Of a stretch of 64,000 nt of DNA, positions 51,201 through 58,892 are shown in pieces (position 1 is the first letter of the stretch; each line of letters opens with the position of its first letter). The translations under genes were made by a program, and so were the position numbers. The stretch covers positions 25,956,991-26,020,990 of the forward strand of contig NW_026542600.1 in assembly GCF_028750875.1 (NCBI RefSeq), read 5' to 3'. Origin of the DNA: Macrosteles quadrilineatus (Eukaryota; Arthropoda; Insecta; Hemiptera; Cicadellidae). Below the pieces are notes generated by a model. That model was not told where the DNA came from and did not search any database. It saw nothing but the letters and a program-made list of their open reading frames with translations.

Positions 51201-54200
51201 TTGTGAATGCATGACTTAGTTTAGGAACTAAAAGAGATAGTTGTGATGGTTTTAAAATGTATTTATCAATACAGGATAAGTTAATGTCCGAATGGTCCTT
51301 TCTCACATTTAAGCTGTAAGAAAAAAAAAACAAGAATTAACAACATAAAAAAGAGAAAATATTTATATTCCTCATTGAATGAATAAAACAAAACAAAATT
51401 AAATACATTATAACATTCAGTCCATACCACATGTCAGCGACCTTATATGTGTTCAAGGCCCATGGGACAAACCAACCATGGCCATCAGATTAAAAAAAAA
51501 ATTTTTGCCCCGATCAGGAATGACTATCAACAGATTTAATGGCAAGAGGAAAATCATTTCCAAGGTGAAAAACAGTAACAACAAATATTCTGTCGTAAAC
51601 TGTGGTACTGTGGTCCTATGTTGAAGCATATATGCAATGTGAAGGAAGCAGACCACAAATTCTTGAAGAGGTCGAAGGAATTTGATTCCACAAATTAAGT
51701 TGTCTTTCTGTAAATTGGCTGCTTCCCATTGAAATTAATGAATTAAAAAAAGTATGACGATAGGATGAGAGATAATAGAACTAACTAATCTCATCGGGAA
51801 TGGATAGCCAAGTGTAAGAGCTATTGTAGCAAACAAAATAGACCACGGTAGTTGGTTGATACTTTAGAAACCTGCTGCAGGGTTCTATTTTGTTTGCACA
51901 GTCAAATTTGCTGGTTGTTTGATTATCAGTGGACCAATCCTATCAAAATTAAATACATGAGGCGAAGCATGTATTATATATATCCAAGCTGTCATTAACA
52001 AGCGAATTATTCACATTCATTTGCAGTAAGGAAACATCAATAACATTTCCATGATGATCGAACGTCTACTTAAACAGTAGCTCTCTCCCAAACTTGTTTG
52101 CTTTATTTTGACTGAAATAAAAATTTAAAAAATAGGATGAAGGTTACTAAAGACGATATTATTTTCAGGCACATTTATTTAAAGAATTTAAGAAAAATTG
52201 GTTTTTTAAAGATCCTAAATGTGGCCCGCTACAATTAGTTTTCAAGTTAATTCTCACTAAATATTTGATAATGGGCAGTAGAAAGTACAAATGGTTAAAA
52301 TGTTGTTTTAATTGTATACTGTGCATAATAAGCAACTAAAAATCTATAATAACGTTTGAAAATTAAAATATTTTAGGTAGGCCTAACTAGAGTAGTGTTT
52401 TTTTTTTACAGTTCAAGAGAATTCAAAAGATCATCCTCAGTTATATTTTGCTAAAATGAACAAAAATCTCCATAACATTTTTTACACACAGCTTCTAGAG
52501 AATATTATCTTTCTCGCAATCGGTTGATCATTGTTTTAAGATTTAATATTTAAAATGAAACTACTGAAACTTCAGACACACCTATTAGTAAAAATTACTC
52601 ATGTTGTTAAAATTGTATGAGTTAAAAATGTTTTGCGATGATCCCCATACCAATTACTTATTAGTACATTTTTTTATTTTATTAAGTACAAAAACTCAAC
52701 ATTCTCAACAACGTATTAACATCTTATGATTCGTTAAGGGATCAAGTAGCTGTGGGAAATACAAAAAACTGGCAAGATGAAAAAAATGGAAAACACACAT
52801 ATTTTAGATTACTGCGTCATCACACCAGTTAAACTGGTATGAACGTAAGTTAATGATAAATATTTTCACAGAACCATTCAATCAAGGTATGTTCTCAGAC
52901 ATTTACAAGTAATCTGGATTTAAATGTAGCTTGTAATTGCATACTAAGAACAACCAGAAGATATATAATCAAAGTTTGAGTTGCTATGTAATAATTGTAA
53001 TTTAGTTTGGTTATACCAGTTTCCACACCAATTTGAATTTGTTGTAGTTTTAACTGTTATAATGTTATGTTAGATAATCTGTTACGGTAAGTCAGCAGTG
53101 CTTTAGTTAAACTGTCTTAGACCTTTTATTGCAAGATATTTTCAGATCCTACATATAACTACAAGGCAAGGGGAATTATATGACAGAGAATTTATCGGTC
53201 ATCATTAGAAAAAAAGGAAAAAAAAACTACTAACATTTGACATAAGGTTAAATCAAAAATAAATTTTACAAGGTTAACATTTTTTGCTGTGATTTTAGTG
53301 TAGTAAAACTAACTTACTTAAAGTTCATTTTAATCAGGTATGATAATATCAACAATTCAAACTACTATATAATAGGCCTATTACATTTTTGAAAAAAAAG
53401 ACCACATTTTGCAACTATTCTACCCAATGCTCTTCATGAAAGGTCAGCAAAAACTTCCATTCTTGGTAACATCAAGGCTGAGTAATGGAACTAAACAAAA
53501 ACGCTAGGTAAAATGATAAGTAGGTCATGGGAAGTCCAAATGTGTTTTTTGTATGCTTCACAAAGGCATTAGTGAAATCCTTGAATCGGAGGTGTATGAG
53601 CAGATGTAAACTTGAAGGTTATTGGCCGTTCACCTTGGCCCTGGAATGACTAGCAGAACCACTTGCTGTGGAACTTCCAACGCACATTGACGCAGGGACA
53701 CTGGGAAACTACACTTGCTCCAGACTCCGTGCAACATTCCTCACATTTATAAGTTCATCACAAATGTCATCACTCAACCTAATATCTGTCACAAAGTCCA
53801 TAAAACAGTCCTTGACAAATAAATTAAAATATATTAAAAAAATTTAAATATGGTCGCCATTTCATTAAAAGTATTAAAATATTAAGTGTTAAAGTGTTAC
53901 AGTATTAGGATATATTTTTGGAAATTGATTAATCGAATTTGAGGCAAATGATTAGAATACAGTGCATTGGAACATTTAAAGAACAAGAAAAATTCTGTAC
54001 AACTGGGCACACTTTTAATTGCAAATAACTTAACTAATATGATAATTTGAAAACCAAGACTAGTCTTGGCTTTGAAAAAGTGGTACTGAAAACTGACACA
54101 TAACTATAGGGCTAATAGAATGAAGCCAAAAATGCAACATCAAATAAGGATAATTAAATCACCATTATCTTGTAATTTGACAGATAATTTTATCTAACAT

Positions 54201-57200
54201 TTATGTCCGGACACCCCGTGAGTCCTTGGGTACCTATTTTTCACAAAAGGCCTATGCAAATATATATATTAATAATGCCTATGCAAAGGTAGTTAACATT
54301 GTAGCTGTGACACTTGTTGGTTGCTGTACCTTTTAGATTATCACAGTTGCAGCTGTACCTAGCCACAGCTTAAATGTGAGTTTTCCAACTCAGCAAAAGG
54401 TTATTAAATGTAGGCTATAAAAAATGTATGGTAAGAAATGTATTTAAGGTGCAGAGTGCAAAGCTACAGTTTTCTAAATAAATCTCATCAATGAAGTTGG
54501 CCATGCATTTCTTATAAAGAGAATATCCAACTTGAACACCCATTTTGCAAGGGTAAGTGCAACTTTGTTTAACGCCAATGTCACTTAGAGTATTGTCCGG
54601 CAATTATGAGCCTCCGATCAGAGTGTTTTAAAAGTTTAAAACTTTATATAGATCAGACCTTAAGTTTTGGGAGTCACATAATCTCATATAATGTAAAGAC
54701 AGAATCAACCTCTTGAGGAGAATATCTTTAAAATTAGATACAGAAACATGACAAATAGTTTATTTTGGTGTAATATTCCCTTTCTTGTCCTATGGCCTTG
54801 TTTCCTGGGGAAGTTCTCCTGACTGTAGTTTACATAAAATGTTTGTTCTATAGAATAGAGCAATCAGACTGAAAGCCAAGGTCTGGTACTGTATAGAGAG
54901 TGTTGTTAATATATTTTTGTTAGCTTTAAATCTCTTCACTTTGTATGGACTAAGTGATACATTAATCAACTTATAAGTTAATGATTGTAAAAAATCATGT
55001 AGAGCACATAAGTAAAACAGTCAAATCCATAGGTACAACATAAGATGCAATGACAACTTCCAACCGAGTGAGGGGGAACTTCAGTAAAACTGGATGAAGT
55101 CCATTTGTGACGGGGTCAATTTATGTTAACCCTCCTACCATGTACATAATCAAGGAATTAGAAAGCATGAAATTCAAAATTGTTTTGATGGATTGACTGA
55201 TCAAAAAACAGTCAACCAATTAAGCAAAAATGTCAGAAATAAAACCCAATCGGCTTATTATTTTAAAATAATTAACATTTTTTGAGGGGAGTCTAAGTTG
55301 ATTCTGGGTATCTACACCAAGAGATAATTGTAGTAATTAGATCTATTGTTTTTTTACAGTTTTTATATATTGTCTATTCTGAGCCTAGCCTCCTAAATTT
55401 TCCTTCATGTAAAGACTCTGAATTGGGTTTTATTTTTATTTAATTATAAATTTACTTTTGTCTGTGTATTGTATGTTTGATGGACAGTAAATGATTTAAT
55501 CATGCAGGGATTAGATGTTGCAGAGTGGATCTAGTGAAAATTTTGAACTTGATTGTGTCATTGTGTGAAGTCATCTATGTAGGCCTACATATTATGAATG
55601 GCTTCCTAAAAAGGTTTTGTGTTCTTTGACCAATAATAAGTTCTTTGAATTCAAGTAGGCCTATGTGTGTAAAAAATATAGTTTTACCGGTACTTGAAAA
55701 ATAGAATAGTTGTCTTTAAAATAAAATAAAATTACCGGTATCTAAAAAATATCTTAAACAAGTTCCATTTATTAAAAATAAGTTTTTAGTCTACAGCTAT
55801 TTACTATCAGTCAAGTACATAAATTTGCTGGCGGTAAGAACCATAGAAAATAGTTTCAGATATTCAGAACAGAACAGACAAAGATTGAAGGGATGAGTTT
55901 TGATTCAAAGGGACTTCACAGCATGAGATTCTGTATACTATCGGTTCTATATTACAAGACCAAACTGAACAATTCTGCGAATCATTTGTCCTTCACTGGA
56001 ATTGGAACACATGTAAAGTCAGAACTCGTCCACTGTATTAGGCTGTTGAAATTGTAATAAACAGTTTTTACACACAAATATGCATACCTATCTGACTAAA
56101 AACTTAATACTGTAACAAACAAATATAGACGGTACCGTAACAATCTTTTGGCCAACACATTTTTTATTGGTAGCATGCGTTTTTTGGGAAAAGCTGTCCA
56201 AACCGATCAGTTTTAAGAAAATCCCAGTAATCGAACCCGTTCCTTTCGCACCAAAGTCCAAGACTTAGACAACAAGTCTAGCAACACACCCTTATTAATT
56301 TAACCCTTGAACGTGCGCGCGGGGGTATGACATACGCCCTTGTATGGTAATTTTGTCGTAATTTTACAAGTATGGTGGCAACCCTAGTGAACATAACAGT
56401 AGCATCTTCAAAGTCTGCAGGGTAGTTAGTCTTGACCGAGCCATTGACCTGTTATCACCACCCTGGGTCTGGTATACCCCCACGCACATGCTTGTATTAC
56501 CGGTACCAGTAGGCCTAATGTGTTCATTGGGGGGTCTAATGTACCCCCGTCCGCGTAGTAGTGTTTCTGTTTTATTATCATAATTAGTATTAATGACATC
56601 ATAACTTTATTACCTATTTATAATCTCAATAGTATTGACAGTTTGCCAAAAAACTAAACCAATTGAATGGAAATGTCCAACTAGAGAGTCCACCGATCTA
56701 GCCTCCCAGTAAAAAGGCACGGTGCACTGTCTGTATGGGTAAAAAAGACGCCAAGAACAAATTTAAGTGTAAAACCTAAAAAAAAAACCAATGTTCCAGA
56801 GACGAATGTAAAATATTTGTTAAGTGTGTTTAAAAGGACTTCTAAACCAACCACTGGACGAGCATTTTTAAAGAAAAACACACATTACTAAAGAAAGTTT
56901 TTAATAATTTTTTTTTGTTCAGTATTTTCTACAAACCGGTAAGTTAGCCCAAATGTATTAATTCATGCAATATTTACTGCTTCTATGGTTTTTTACAAGT
57001 AACTTATTATACTTTTGTAAAATAAAAAATAATATTTGGTTGCAATAAAAACTTGTTTGACTATGATTGTCCCCTCTTCTACACCATTATTACATTTCAT
57101 CATGAAAAAATTAAGGGTTCAAACTATTATTTTCAAAACAGTTAGAGGATATGGTAGGATCGTAAAATGCACGTAACAATATGAGAAAATGAATAAAATA

Positions 57201-58213
57201 CGGTAGGCCTAAGGGCTAAAGTTTAAAGAGCTAAATGTCAAACCTTTTTTTATATACCCATTTTTATGCTGGAGCGTACGGACTGTACTTTATAGGCCTA
57301 TGGTTTTTTAAGTTAGCCTAGTTAAAAATAAACTTAAAAAATGATTAGGTAATTTGAAATAAAGTTGTTGACACATGAAAAGCTCTATTTTGATGCAATG
57401 AACTCTCTTTTATGATTTAGCAACTGACCATAGAAAAATAAGTTACACAATGTATTACCAAAATGTTATGAAAATCTTAAAGGCTAACAGTTTTTATTTG
57501 ATAGAAAACACAAAAACTTACTTTAGAAACAAGATGGCTTATCAGCTGATTACTAAGTACCAAACCATGATAGGGTTAGCTTAGAAACCAACATACTTTA
57601 AGTTTACACTGTAGTACTCAATAATAATAATAGTTTACATATTTCTAAACTCTGTTATTTCTTACAAGAACTTGAGTAGCCCTAGGCCCTGATTAATTTT
57701 ATTCTAGTAAGCTATCCAATTTCTTTTGATTATTGACCTGCTTGAATTTGATATAACCAATAGTTAACATGTATATGAGCAACTGAATTCATAAAATGTT
57801 ATTTACACCGTTAGAAATACATTTGCTTGAACATACAAACAGTGACTAGGCCTAGGTTAACTTTTGAGACCTAGGCCTAGAATCTATTCTATTCTACATT
57901 CCTTAGCTAGCTACTTTTGAGGTTATGTTTTTGAACAAATAAGTTTGGTTAAGTGATTGTATAGAATACAAACAAACATAGCAGTAACAAGGGTCATTCA
58001 ACTTGAGTACTCTTAAAGTGATTTAGAATAAGTTTTAAGAATATAATTTGAGAGAAACTAGACCTAGAAAACGAATTTAAGCACAACCTACTCAAATTTG
58101 TTTACCGGATTAGGCCTAATTGAACTTAGTTAGGCTACTACTCAATACCGGCAAGACACAAAAACAATTGAATGATAAGTTTACAATAATTTTTACTTAC
58201 CGCTTGCACTCAT
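27156..58213 (-). CDS. Fatty acyl-CoA reductase, complete, nine coding exons
   Basis: The exons join, in transcript order, 58213-58201, 51081-50876, 47760-47509, 44792-44647, 42534-42425, 41122-40930, 37056-36811, 30001-29744 and 27294-27156. They give 520 codons plus stop, the usual length for insect reductases. Every junction is GT-AG and phase-consistent. The enzyme reduces fatty acyl-CoA to fatty alcohol with NADPH, for wax, cuticular lipid or pheromone synthesis, usually at the ER or peroxisome membrane. The N-terminal Rossmann (NAD_binding_4) domain shows TGVTGFVG (residues 26-33) and the catalytic Tyr-Lys pair in YTFTK (215-219). The FAR_C (sterile) domain follows from about residue 370, then a hydrophobic C-terminus. 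Total span is 31 kb, filled with transposons. No disruption is seen. Which member of the insect family it is cannot be told from sequence alone. Confidence 0.94.
28110..28180 (+). repeat. Possible tRNA-derived SINE fragment in reductase intron 8
   Basis: TGGCTAGGGCGTGT resembles an A box, and GGAATCGAATCCC about 40 bp later resembles a B box. No tRNA fold or tail was confirmed. Confidence 0.35.
28929..29393. mobile_element. PiggyBac-like non-autonomous element in reductase intron 8
   Basis: TTAA flanks both sides (28925-28928 and 29394-29397) and the ends are inverted (CACGTTCGCTGCTA and its partner TTAGCAGCGAACGTG). TTAA duplications are the hallmark of piggyBac. The 465-bp interior is GC-rich, holds palindromes such as GACGTTCCAGAACGTC, and lacks a transposase frame. 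Confidence 0.82.
29744..30001 (-). CDS. Reductase coding exon 8 (FAR_C domain)
   Basis: It encodes LVRLHTAIGQSLDRLAPFIF, then EWMFENTN, and DIGPLDWEAFFEDMAKGVRR. These are the signature of the male-sterility/FAR_C domain. The acceptor is ttacatag and the donor CAATG-gtaaat. Confidence 0.95.
30360..30607 (+). pseudogene. RNase H part of an older LINE, 5' of the copia insertion (LINE C, left part)
   Basis: YTDGSR, the RNase H signature of I/R1-type LINEs, is encoded near 30400, followed by stops. The sequence breaks at 30607 where the copia element starts and resumes at 35635. Confidence 0.6.
30608..30834 (+). repeat. Copia 5' LTR
   Basis: Starts TGTTAAATATAATA and ends AAGAAAACTTTTCA. It is one mismatch from the 3' LTR. 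Confidence 0.97.
30835..30848 (+). promoter_or_regulatory. Copia primer binding site, complementary to initiator tRNA-Met anticodon arm
   Basis: GGTTATGGGCCCAG directly follows the 5' LTR. It is complementary to the anticodon stem-loop of initiator tRNA-Met (CTGGGCCCATAACC) rather than its 3' acceptor end. Drosophila copia uses the same kind of half-tRNA primer. The tRNA match is from memory. Confidence 0.85.
30847..30990 (+). repeat. Four tandem 37-38-bp repeats in copia leader
   Basis: Units begin at 30847, 30884, 30921 and 30959, each with AGGGCTGCTCATGCCATAAA or a variant (the fourth reads GGGCTATTAATGCC). The first overlaps the primer site by two bases. Confidence 0.9.
31039..31920 (+). 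CDS. gag: Copia Gag (capsid and nucleocapsid)
   Basis: The 293-codon frame opens with a UBN2/gag-polypeptide-type region (KNVETFAMWEFEI, then the YNFKY segment). It ends in three consecutive CCHC knuckles: CFTCQKIGHIQKNC, CSFCKKNNHYESNC and CTICKKSNHDTKNC. Gag packages element RNA in a cytoplasmic particle. The last knuckle is followed at once by a run of eight T and a stop (31918-31920). The Pol frame overlaps by 26 bases and is offset by one. Drosophila copia has one continuous frame with a single knuckle, as far as I recall, so both features are unusual. Confidence 0.92.
   Translation: MIIMTSENDYNTIQRLKNVETFAMWEFEISVLFKARELIDVVNGTETLDEQGDDASKIKKWKVKDAKAQHYILLTIDNQIKPHILTCKNAHEMFQTLKRPFQKDTETQKCALLQDFYNFKYNREIDMMSNLCLIQNLTYKLNQLDQKIDDTMVITKILTILPESFRHFNSAWDSTSATERTLENLKARLVQEESKMKSMDSSSGNESTVFKASSTQYEQGMTKYNKPNNVKCFTCQKIGHIQKNCPGKKFCSFCKKNNHYESNCYLKNKVKENRPMMCTICKKSNHDTKNCFF
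31895..35161 (+). CDS. pol: Copia Pol polyprotein (protease, integrase, RT, RNase H)
   Basis: The 1,088-codon open frame has no stop. Domains in order: aspartic protease with VDSGCTPNHM (Asp near residue 63); integrase zinc-binding HKKLGHLNN...CTACIEAKH, then the core with HSDVCGK, RCDNGGEY and the GTAERMNRTL Glu; an acidic linker rich in EEE; reverse transcriptase with TFDIKTAFLYG, SLYGLKQAPCLW and the catalytic FHVDDGILIG (HVDD, residues 773-776; copia normally YVDD); RNase H with AYCDSDFAGD, STSGYV and LSTAEVEYIS. All catalytic residues I can place are present. The first ATG at 31895 lies within gag and is probably not used; translation more likely arrives from Gag. Confidence 0.95.
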   Translation: MILRIVFFRDRSSKNNNNKDPKNTHKTVFLAKVKEEQVGLILETSMPKHINEVKEVNKAFVVDSGCTPNHMTNCSNILSNLKEFKQEISVAKKNQSMFSLGIGSIETDKCILNNVSYVPELSNNLMSVNAITEKGGTVVFTKNKVEVIKNDEMILEGNKNSQGLYIVNLRSSICSENSLSNGNTSNVTIQSGEVVNNSSQQEDNGENQENSSELMKIWHKKLGHLNNESIKKLTKMSSGMPSDITKCENIFCTACIEAKHTRLPFNTVRERGSKPLHIIHSDVCGKIEPSTHDGKSYFLTCIDDYTHFCKVYLLKTKDEANQYIKEYINEAEAYFNLKAHKIRCDNGGEYVSTNLKNWCKEKGIVLDYTIPHTPQLNGTAERMNRTLLNKARAMLFDTNLSKDMWGEAVLTAAYLLNRSPSITVDRTPAEKWYNKKPDLSRLQVFGTEAYCKTLGRLKKLDKRSKKMIFVGYALNGYRMWDEEKRKIIISRDVIFVKNSVTTKPKTDDPQDVKEEAVLDESEELEEEDTIPEHEEEHEQEPEDLYQEENDTDEEEPEIRNQRYNLRQRNNIKRPVRYEDYDLNALLTYNECINGDEKEKWKIAINNEKESLKKNEIWEIVDRKETLGKQILTTQWIFKVKDDGTYKARLVVKRCQQKGKIDFKDTFSPVVDSTSLRLLLAIAAQENMHIQTFDIKTAFLYGLMEEDVYMLIPEGFEEQGQVCKLNKSLYGLKQAPCLWNKKFTSFLKSQGLTQLKSDQCIFKNLDNDLYLAFHVDDGILIGKNEGKIANLLKQLEDEFEMTISPNPTVYIGMEIKRNRDGILISQEKYAKQILERFNMKNCKEVKTPINLKDTTETLHENTTKGAFPYREAVGSLLYLTNKTRPDMSFSVSYESRHLENPDKNDIQNVKRTLRYLKGTQTHGIRFSSIKRDKIELNAYCDSDFAGDTQDRKSTSGYVIMFAGGPVTWSSRKQPIVALSTAEVEYISAAECCKELKYLKTLISELTNKPVKITLNIDNQSAMKMIQSGQMNRRSKHIDVRYYFISEQFHEGLFALQYCRSDEQLGDIFTKSLTYPKFQKFKEILIKSLA
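35408..35634 (+). repeat. Copia 3' LTR
   Basis: Same length and ends as the 5' LTR. Preceded by the polypurine tract at 35399-35407. Confidence 0.97.
35640..36000 (+). pseudogene. C-terminal zinc-knuckle part of LINE C, 3' of the copia insertion
   Basis: Two frames encode LKEGLERLTEPRKEGHQTA and then NKKHLASIGSSQIDQCRFCE with a following HLWLDYPAL. This is the terminal knuckle (CxxC...H, last Cys replaced) of RNase H-bearing LINEs. One frameshift separates the frames near 35760. Confidence 0.65.
36131..36670. mobile_element. Pogo-like MITE in reductase intron 7
   Basis: It is flanked by TA on both sides (36129-36130 and 36671-36672). The ends are inverted: CAATTAGAACTCCAATTATC on the left against CAGTAGAACTCCAATTAT read back from the right, with one small indel. 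Subterminal words like CTATCCGAATTG are typical of the family. The interior is a minisatellite. Confidence 0.75.
36230..36490. repeat. Minisatellite, period about 90 bp, inside the pogo-like MITE
   Basis: About three units repeat GATCGTGGCAAAAT (36238, 36327, 36417) and GACATCATCATCGTCTC-type segments (36275, 36367, 36457). Confidence 0.75.
36811..37056 (-). CDS. Reductase coding exon 7
   Basis: It encodes ESLDKTPIFHVTSSTYKPFR, then a hydrophobic region (YYISAFIFHLIPAYFFD) before FTGQRP. This is the bridge into the FAR_C domain. Confidence 0.94.
37676..38386. mobile_element. hAT-like non-autonomous element in reductase intron 6
   Basis: An 8-bp duplication (ATTTTAAG at 37668-37675 and 38387-38394) flanks inverted ends TAGGGATGGACAAG and CTTGACCATCCCTA. 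The size is 711 bp. Both subterminal regions carry repeated CGAGACGAGAC/GTCTCG words. There is no transposase. Confidence 0.88.
38977..40144. mobile_element. Pogo-like non-autonomous element, 1.17 kb, in reductase intron 6
   Basis: TA flanks both sides (38975-38976 and 40145-40146). The ends are CAGTAGAACCTCGCTAATCC and, inverted, CAGTAGAACCTCACTAATCT. Short open frames inside resemble no transposase. A LINE-like tail (39730-39850) is nested in it. Confidence 0.82.
39730..39850 (-). mobile_element. LINE-type 3' tail fragment nested in the pogo-like element
   Basis: Read on the minus strand it ends GACAATAAAGGATTTCTGAT followed by a second TTCTGAT unit, a LINE-like 3' end with a short tandem tail. 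The coding part is absent. Confidence 0.4.
40290..40545. repeat. Degenerate GATCACGG minisatellite
   Basis: Repeated GATCACGGTAT, GCGATCG and AAGACGATCAC words recur at irregular 60-90-bp spacing, related to the arrays at 710-1030 and 36230-36490. Confidence 0.5.
40930..41122 (-). CDS. Reductase coding exon 6
   Basis: It encodes VGTWKDPVPGW, then GFFQGAATGVVR, DYIPVDIVIN and YTASQW. This closes the Rossmann domain with the conserved PVD motif. The acceptor is tgttttag and the donor ATG-gtaaca. Confidence 0.94.
41221..42052. mobile_element. Foldback element in reductase intron 5
   Basis: The outer arms of about 130-150 bp are inverted copies. ACAAGGTGTCCCACGTAAGG on the left pairs with CCTTACGTGGTACACTCTG on the right, and AATAAAATTATTTCCCGCTA pairs with its mirror near 41970. 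The middle is AT-rich with poly-T and poly-A runs and has no gene. Confidence 0.75.
42425..42534 (-). CDS. Reductase coding exon 5 (catalytic Tyr-Lys)
   Basis: It encodes VLKKHPNTYTFTKALAEHEV with the YxxxK catalytic motif, and SCIVRPSM near its end. The acceptor is tttcag and the donor gtaagt, phase 1. Confidence 0.95.
43241..44013. repeat. Dispersed 0.77-kb repeat, copy 1, reductase intron 4
   Basis: It is a nearly full-length match to 62349-63091 in inverted orientation. It contains a (TA)n tract, GTCCGTTAGCACGATAACTC, and a terminal hairpin with GCAGCAAACCTAAG and its inverse near GGTTTGCTGCGGCGGG. No coding capacity is evident; superfamily unknown. Confidence 0.8.
44647..44792 (-). CDS. 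Reductase coding exon 4
   Basis: It begins CLVQVSSAYANAN, the conserved VSSAY/VSTAY strand, and continues through LYPPPDNVEKI to EEITPK (phase 2). The donor is gtaagt. Confidence 0.93.
45199..45857 (+). mobile_element. Tc1/mariner-type element, foldback deletion derivative
   Basis: TA flanks (45197-45198, 45858-45859) and 17-bp inverted ends CGAGGGCTATCCAGAAA define it. A transposase N-terminus starts at 45261 with paired helix-turn-helix features (RFLTAKNCKRIEIYRQLCEV, GVRQWVIKFKNGRTNV, IGRPSIV). After LSMGFQ a stop appears, and the same frame continues LLHEIITKNLGY. The catalytic DDE part is missing. Instead, about 45640-45712 is an inverted copy of 45230-45305. Confidence 0.85.
45261..45569 (+). 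pseudogene. Truncated mariner-like transposase (DNA-binding domain only)
   Basis: This 102-codon frame covers the N-terminal HTH region of an IS630/Tc1/mariner transposase. The frame ends at a nonsense codon, and the conserved helix continues for another dozen codons before the inverted segment. With no DDE triad it cannot catalyse transposition, though it could bind the element's ends. Confidence 0.8.
46258..46425. mobile_element. Small foldback MITE in reductase intron 3
   Basis: CAACGATTTTTAGTTGTACA on the left pairs with TGTACAACTAAAAATTGTTA on the right around a centre of about 60 bp. The outer AATAAATAG words also pair. Confidence 0.6.
47509..47760 (-). CDS. Reductase coding exon 3
   Basis: Exactly 84 codons, from LFETIKQSD to MCKRMRNLK, including VNYVFHCAATLDFEASLK and NVLGTRQVV of the Rossmann domain. 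The acceptor is ttttcaatag and the donor AAG-gtaggc. Confidence 0.95.
49159..49912. mobile_element. Non-autonomous DNA transposon in reductase intron 2
   Basis: The ends AAAGCGGTGTTTACACTG and, inverted, TAAGCGGTTTTTACACTG differ at few bases. Subterminal GGGGCCACGGC and GTGGCCACGCC palindromes repeat near both ends. About 750 bp. The target duplication is unclear, so the superfamily is open. Confidence 0.65.
50550..50755. mobile_element. hAT-like hairpin MITE, 206 bp, in reductase intron 2
   Basis: It is flanked by GATATTAG on both sides (50542-50549 and 50756-50763), an 8-bp duplication. Arms of about 85-90 bp are near-perfect inverted copies (ACAGAAAACATACTACTATA on the left) around a loop containing GCAACGCTGGTGGCGC. 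Confidence 0.85.
50876..51081 (-). CDS. Reductase coding exon 2
   Basis: It follows taacttttcag and encodes NDITMIPKISDYMAGS, the dinucleotide motif TGVTGFVG, and LIRPKRGKSKEERYQEIMSNK. The donor is gtgagt in phase 0. Confidence 0.95.
51082..56214. other. Reductase intron 1, left part
   Basis: AT-rich intronic DNA with no recognised exon. A short inverted repeat (GCAAACAAAATAGACC and GTTCTATTTTGTTTGC) lies at about 51830-51897. TAGGCCTA words recur. Open frames here are short and unlike any protein I know. Confidence 0.4.
56215..56300 (-). repeat. Possible tRNA-derived SINE fragment
   Basis: On the minus strand, GGGTTCGATTACTGGG resembles a Pol III B box, preceded at about 40 bp by a GTCTAAGTCTTGGAC stem-like segment. 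No full tRNA fold was drawn. Confidence 0.35.
56305..56560. repeat. GC-rich repeat cluster with one piggyBac-like end
   Basis: TTAACCCTTGAACGTGCGCG at 56300-56319 looks like a piggyBac-type end (TTAA plus CCC). GGGGGTATGACATAC is echoed in inverted form by GTATACCCCCACG (56471) and GTACCCCCGTCCGCG (56540). No matching right end with TTAA was found. Confidence 0.4.
58201..58213 (-). CDS. Reductase coding exon 1 (13 nt, start codon)
   Basis: It reads ATG AGT GCA AGC G and then a perfect gtaagt donor (58200-58195). Joined to the acceptor at 51082, it gives MSASGNDITMIPK in frame with the Rossmann domain. It is inferred from splice sites, frame and the adjoining CpG-rich promoter. If unused, translation would start at the ATG at 51067. 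Confidence 0.72.
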
Positions 58214-58470
58214 AGCTGAAATTATCAAGATCACTTCAAACAAAATACTTGAGTTTCAAAACTACGTAGGCAACAGGTGGGTGCGAAGAGAAAGTTGAAA
58301 AGTTTGGTGACATACAGAGAGTAGGAAGTAGGATGACAACCCGGACTTGCACTCGACGCGACGGACTGACGAATACAAACAAAACACAAACACCGGTGCG
58401 CGTCGCGTCTCGCGTCCTCGCATCACAGGCGCAGTTCAGCGCCGACGCGGCGTTAACTCCCCCCTCTCAG
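58214..58470 (-). promoter_or_regulatory. Reductase promoter and 5' UTR (CpG-rich)
   Basis: This stretch is rich in CG dinucleotides (GCGCGTCGCGTC) in an AT-rich background, immediately 5' of the start exon on the minus strand. A TCAGTC initiator-like motif has its A at 58367, which would give a 5' UTR of about 153 nt. A GGTTGT downstream element lies at +27 to +32, one base off the ideal DPE spacing. The transcription start is inferred. Confidence 0.5.
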
Positions 58471-58833
58471 CAATAATTAGATCCAAGGAAATTAAAGCTA
58501 AATCCACGCACTGCAAGCAATTCTTCCGTATACATTTGACGTAATTTAGTCACCTTCAGGTATTAAAGTAATCAGAAAGACATCCACAAATTAGAGTTGA
58601 TTACGTTTGTAAATAACTCTGTGGTTTTAGTAGCGCGACCGGGAAGTAACTGCATTTTCTTGCGGTTTTCATGATTTTTTTGCTATTGATTCAATGCTTG
58701 CTTTACACAACTTCACATCATGGATAAAACTTGAGGAGTATGTTTTATCTATGATAAAACGTACTCCCTTTAGTAAATTTTCTCATCCTTAAGGAACAGC
58801 TGGAGACAGTTTTATTGTTAGTTCCATCCGGTG

Positions 58834-58892
58834 TACTGTAGGGGTCGTGTTTTGTTTACAATAATTGTAAACCAAACACGACCTCTACAGTA
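58834..58892. repeat. 29-bp-arm hairpin upstream of reductase promoter
   Basis: Arms at 58834-58862 and 58864-58892 pair with two mismatches around a one-base centre. The core is GGTCGTGTTT and its inverse. Confidence 0.8.

Noticed and set aside
58347..58544. 65-codon plus-strand frame in the CpG-rich patch
   Set aside because: It overlaps the reductase promoter in antisense and is probably open only because of GC content.
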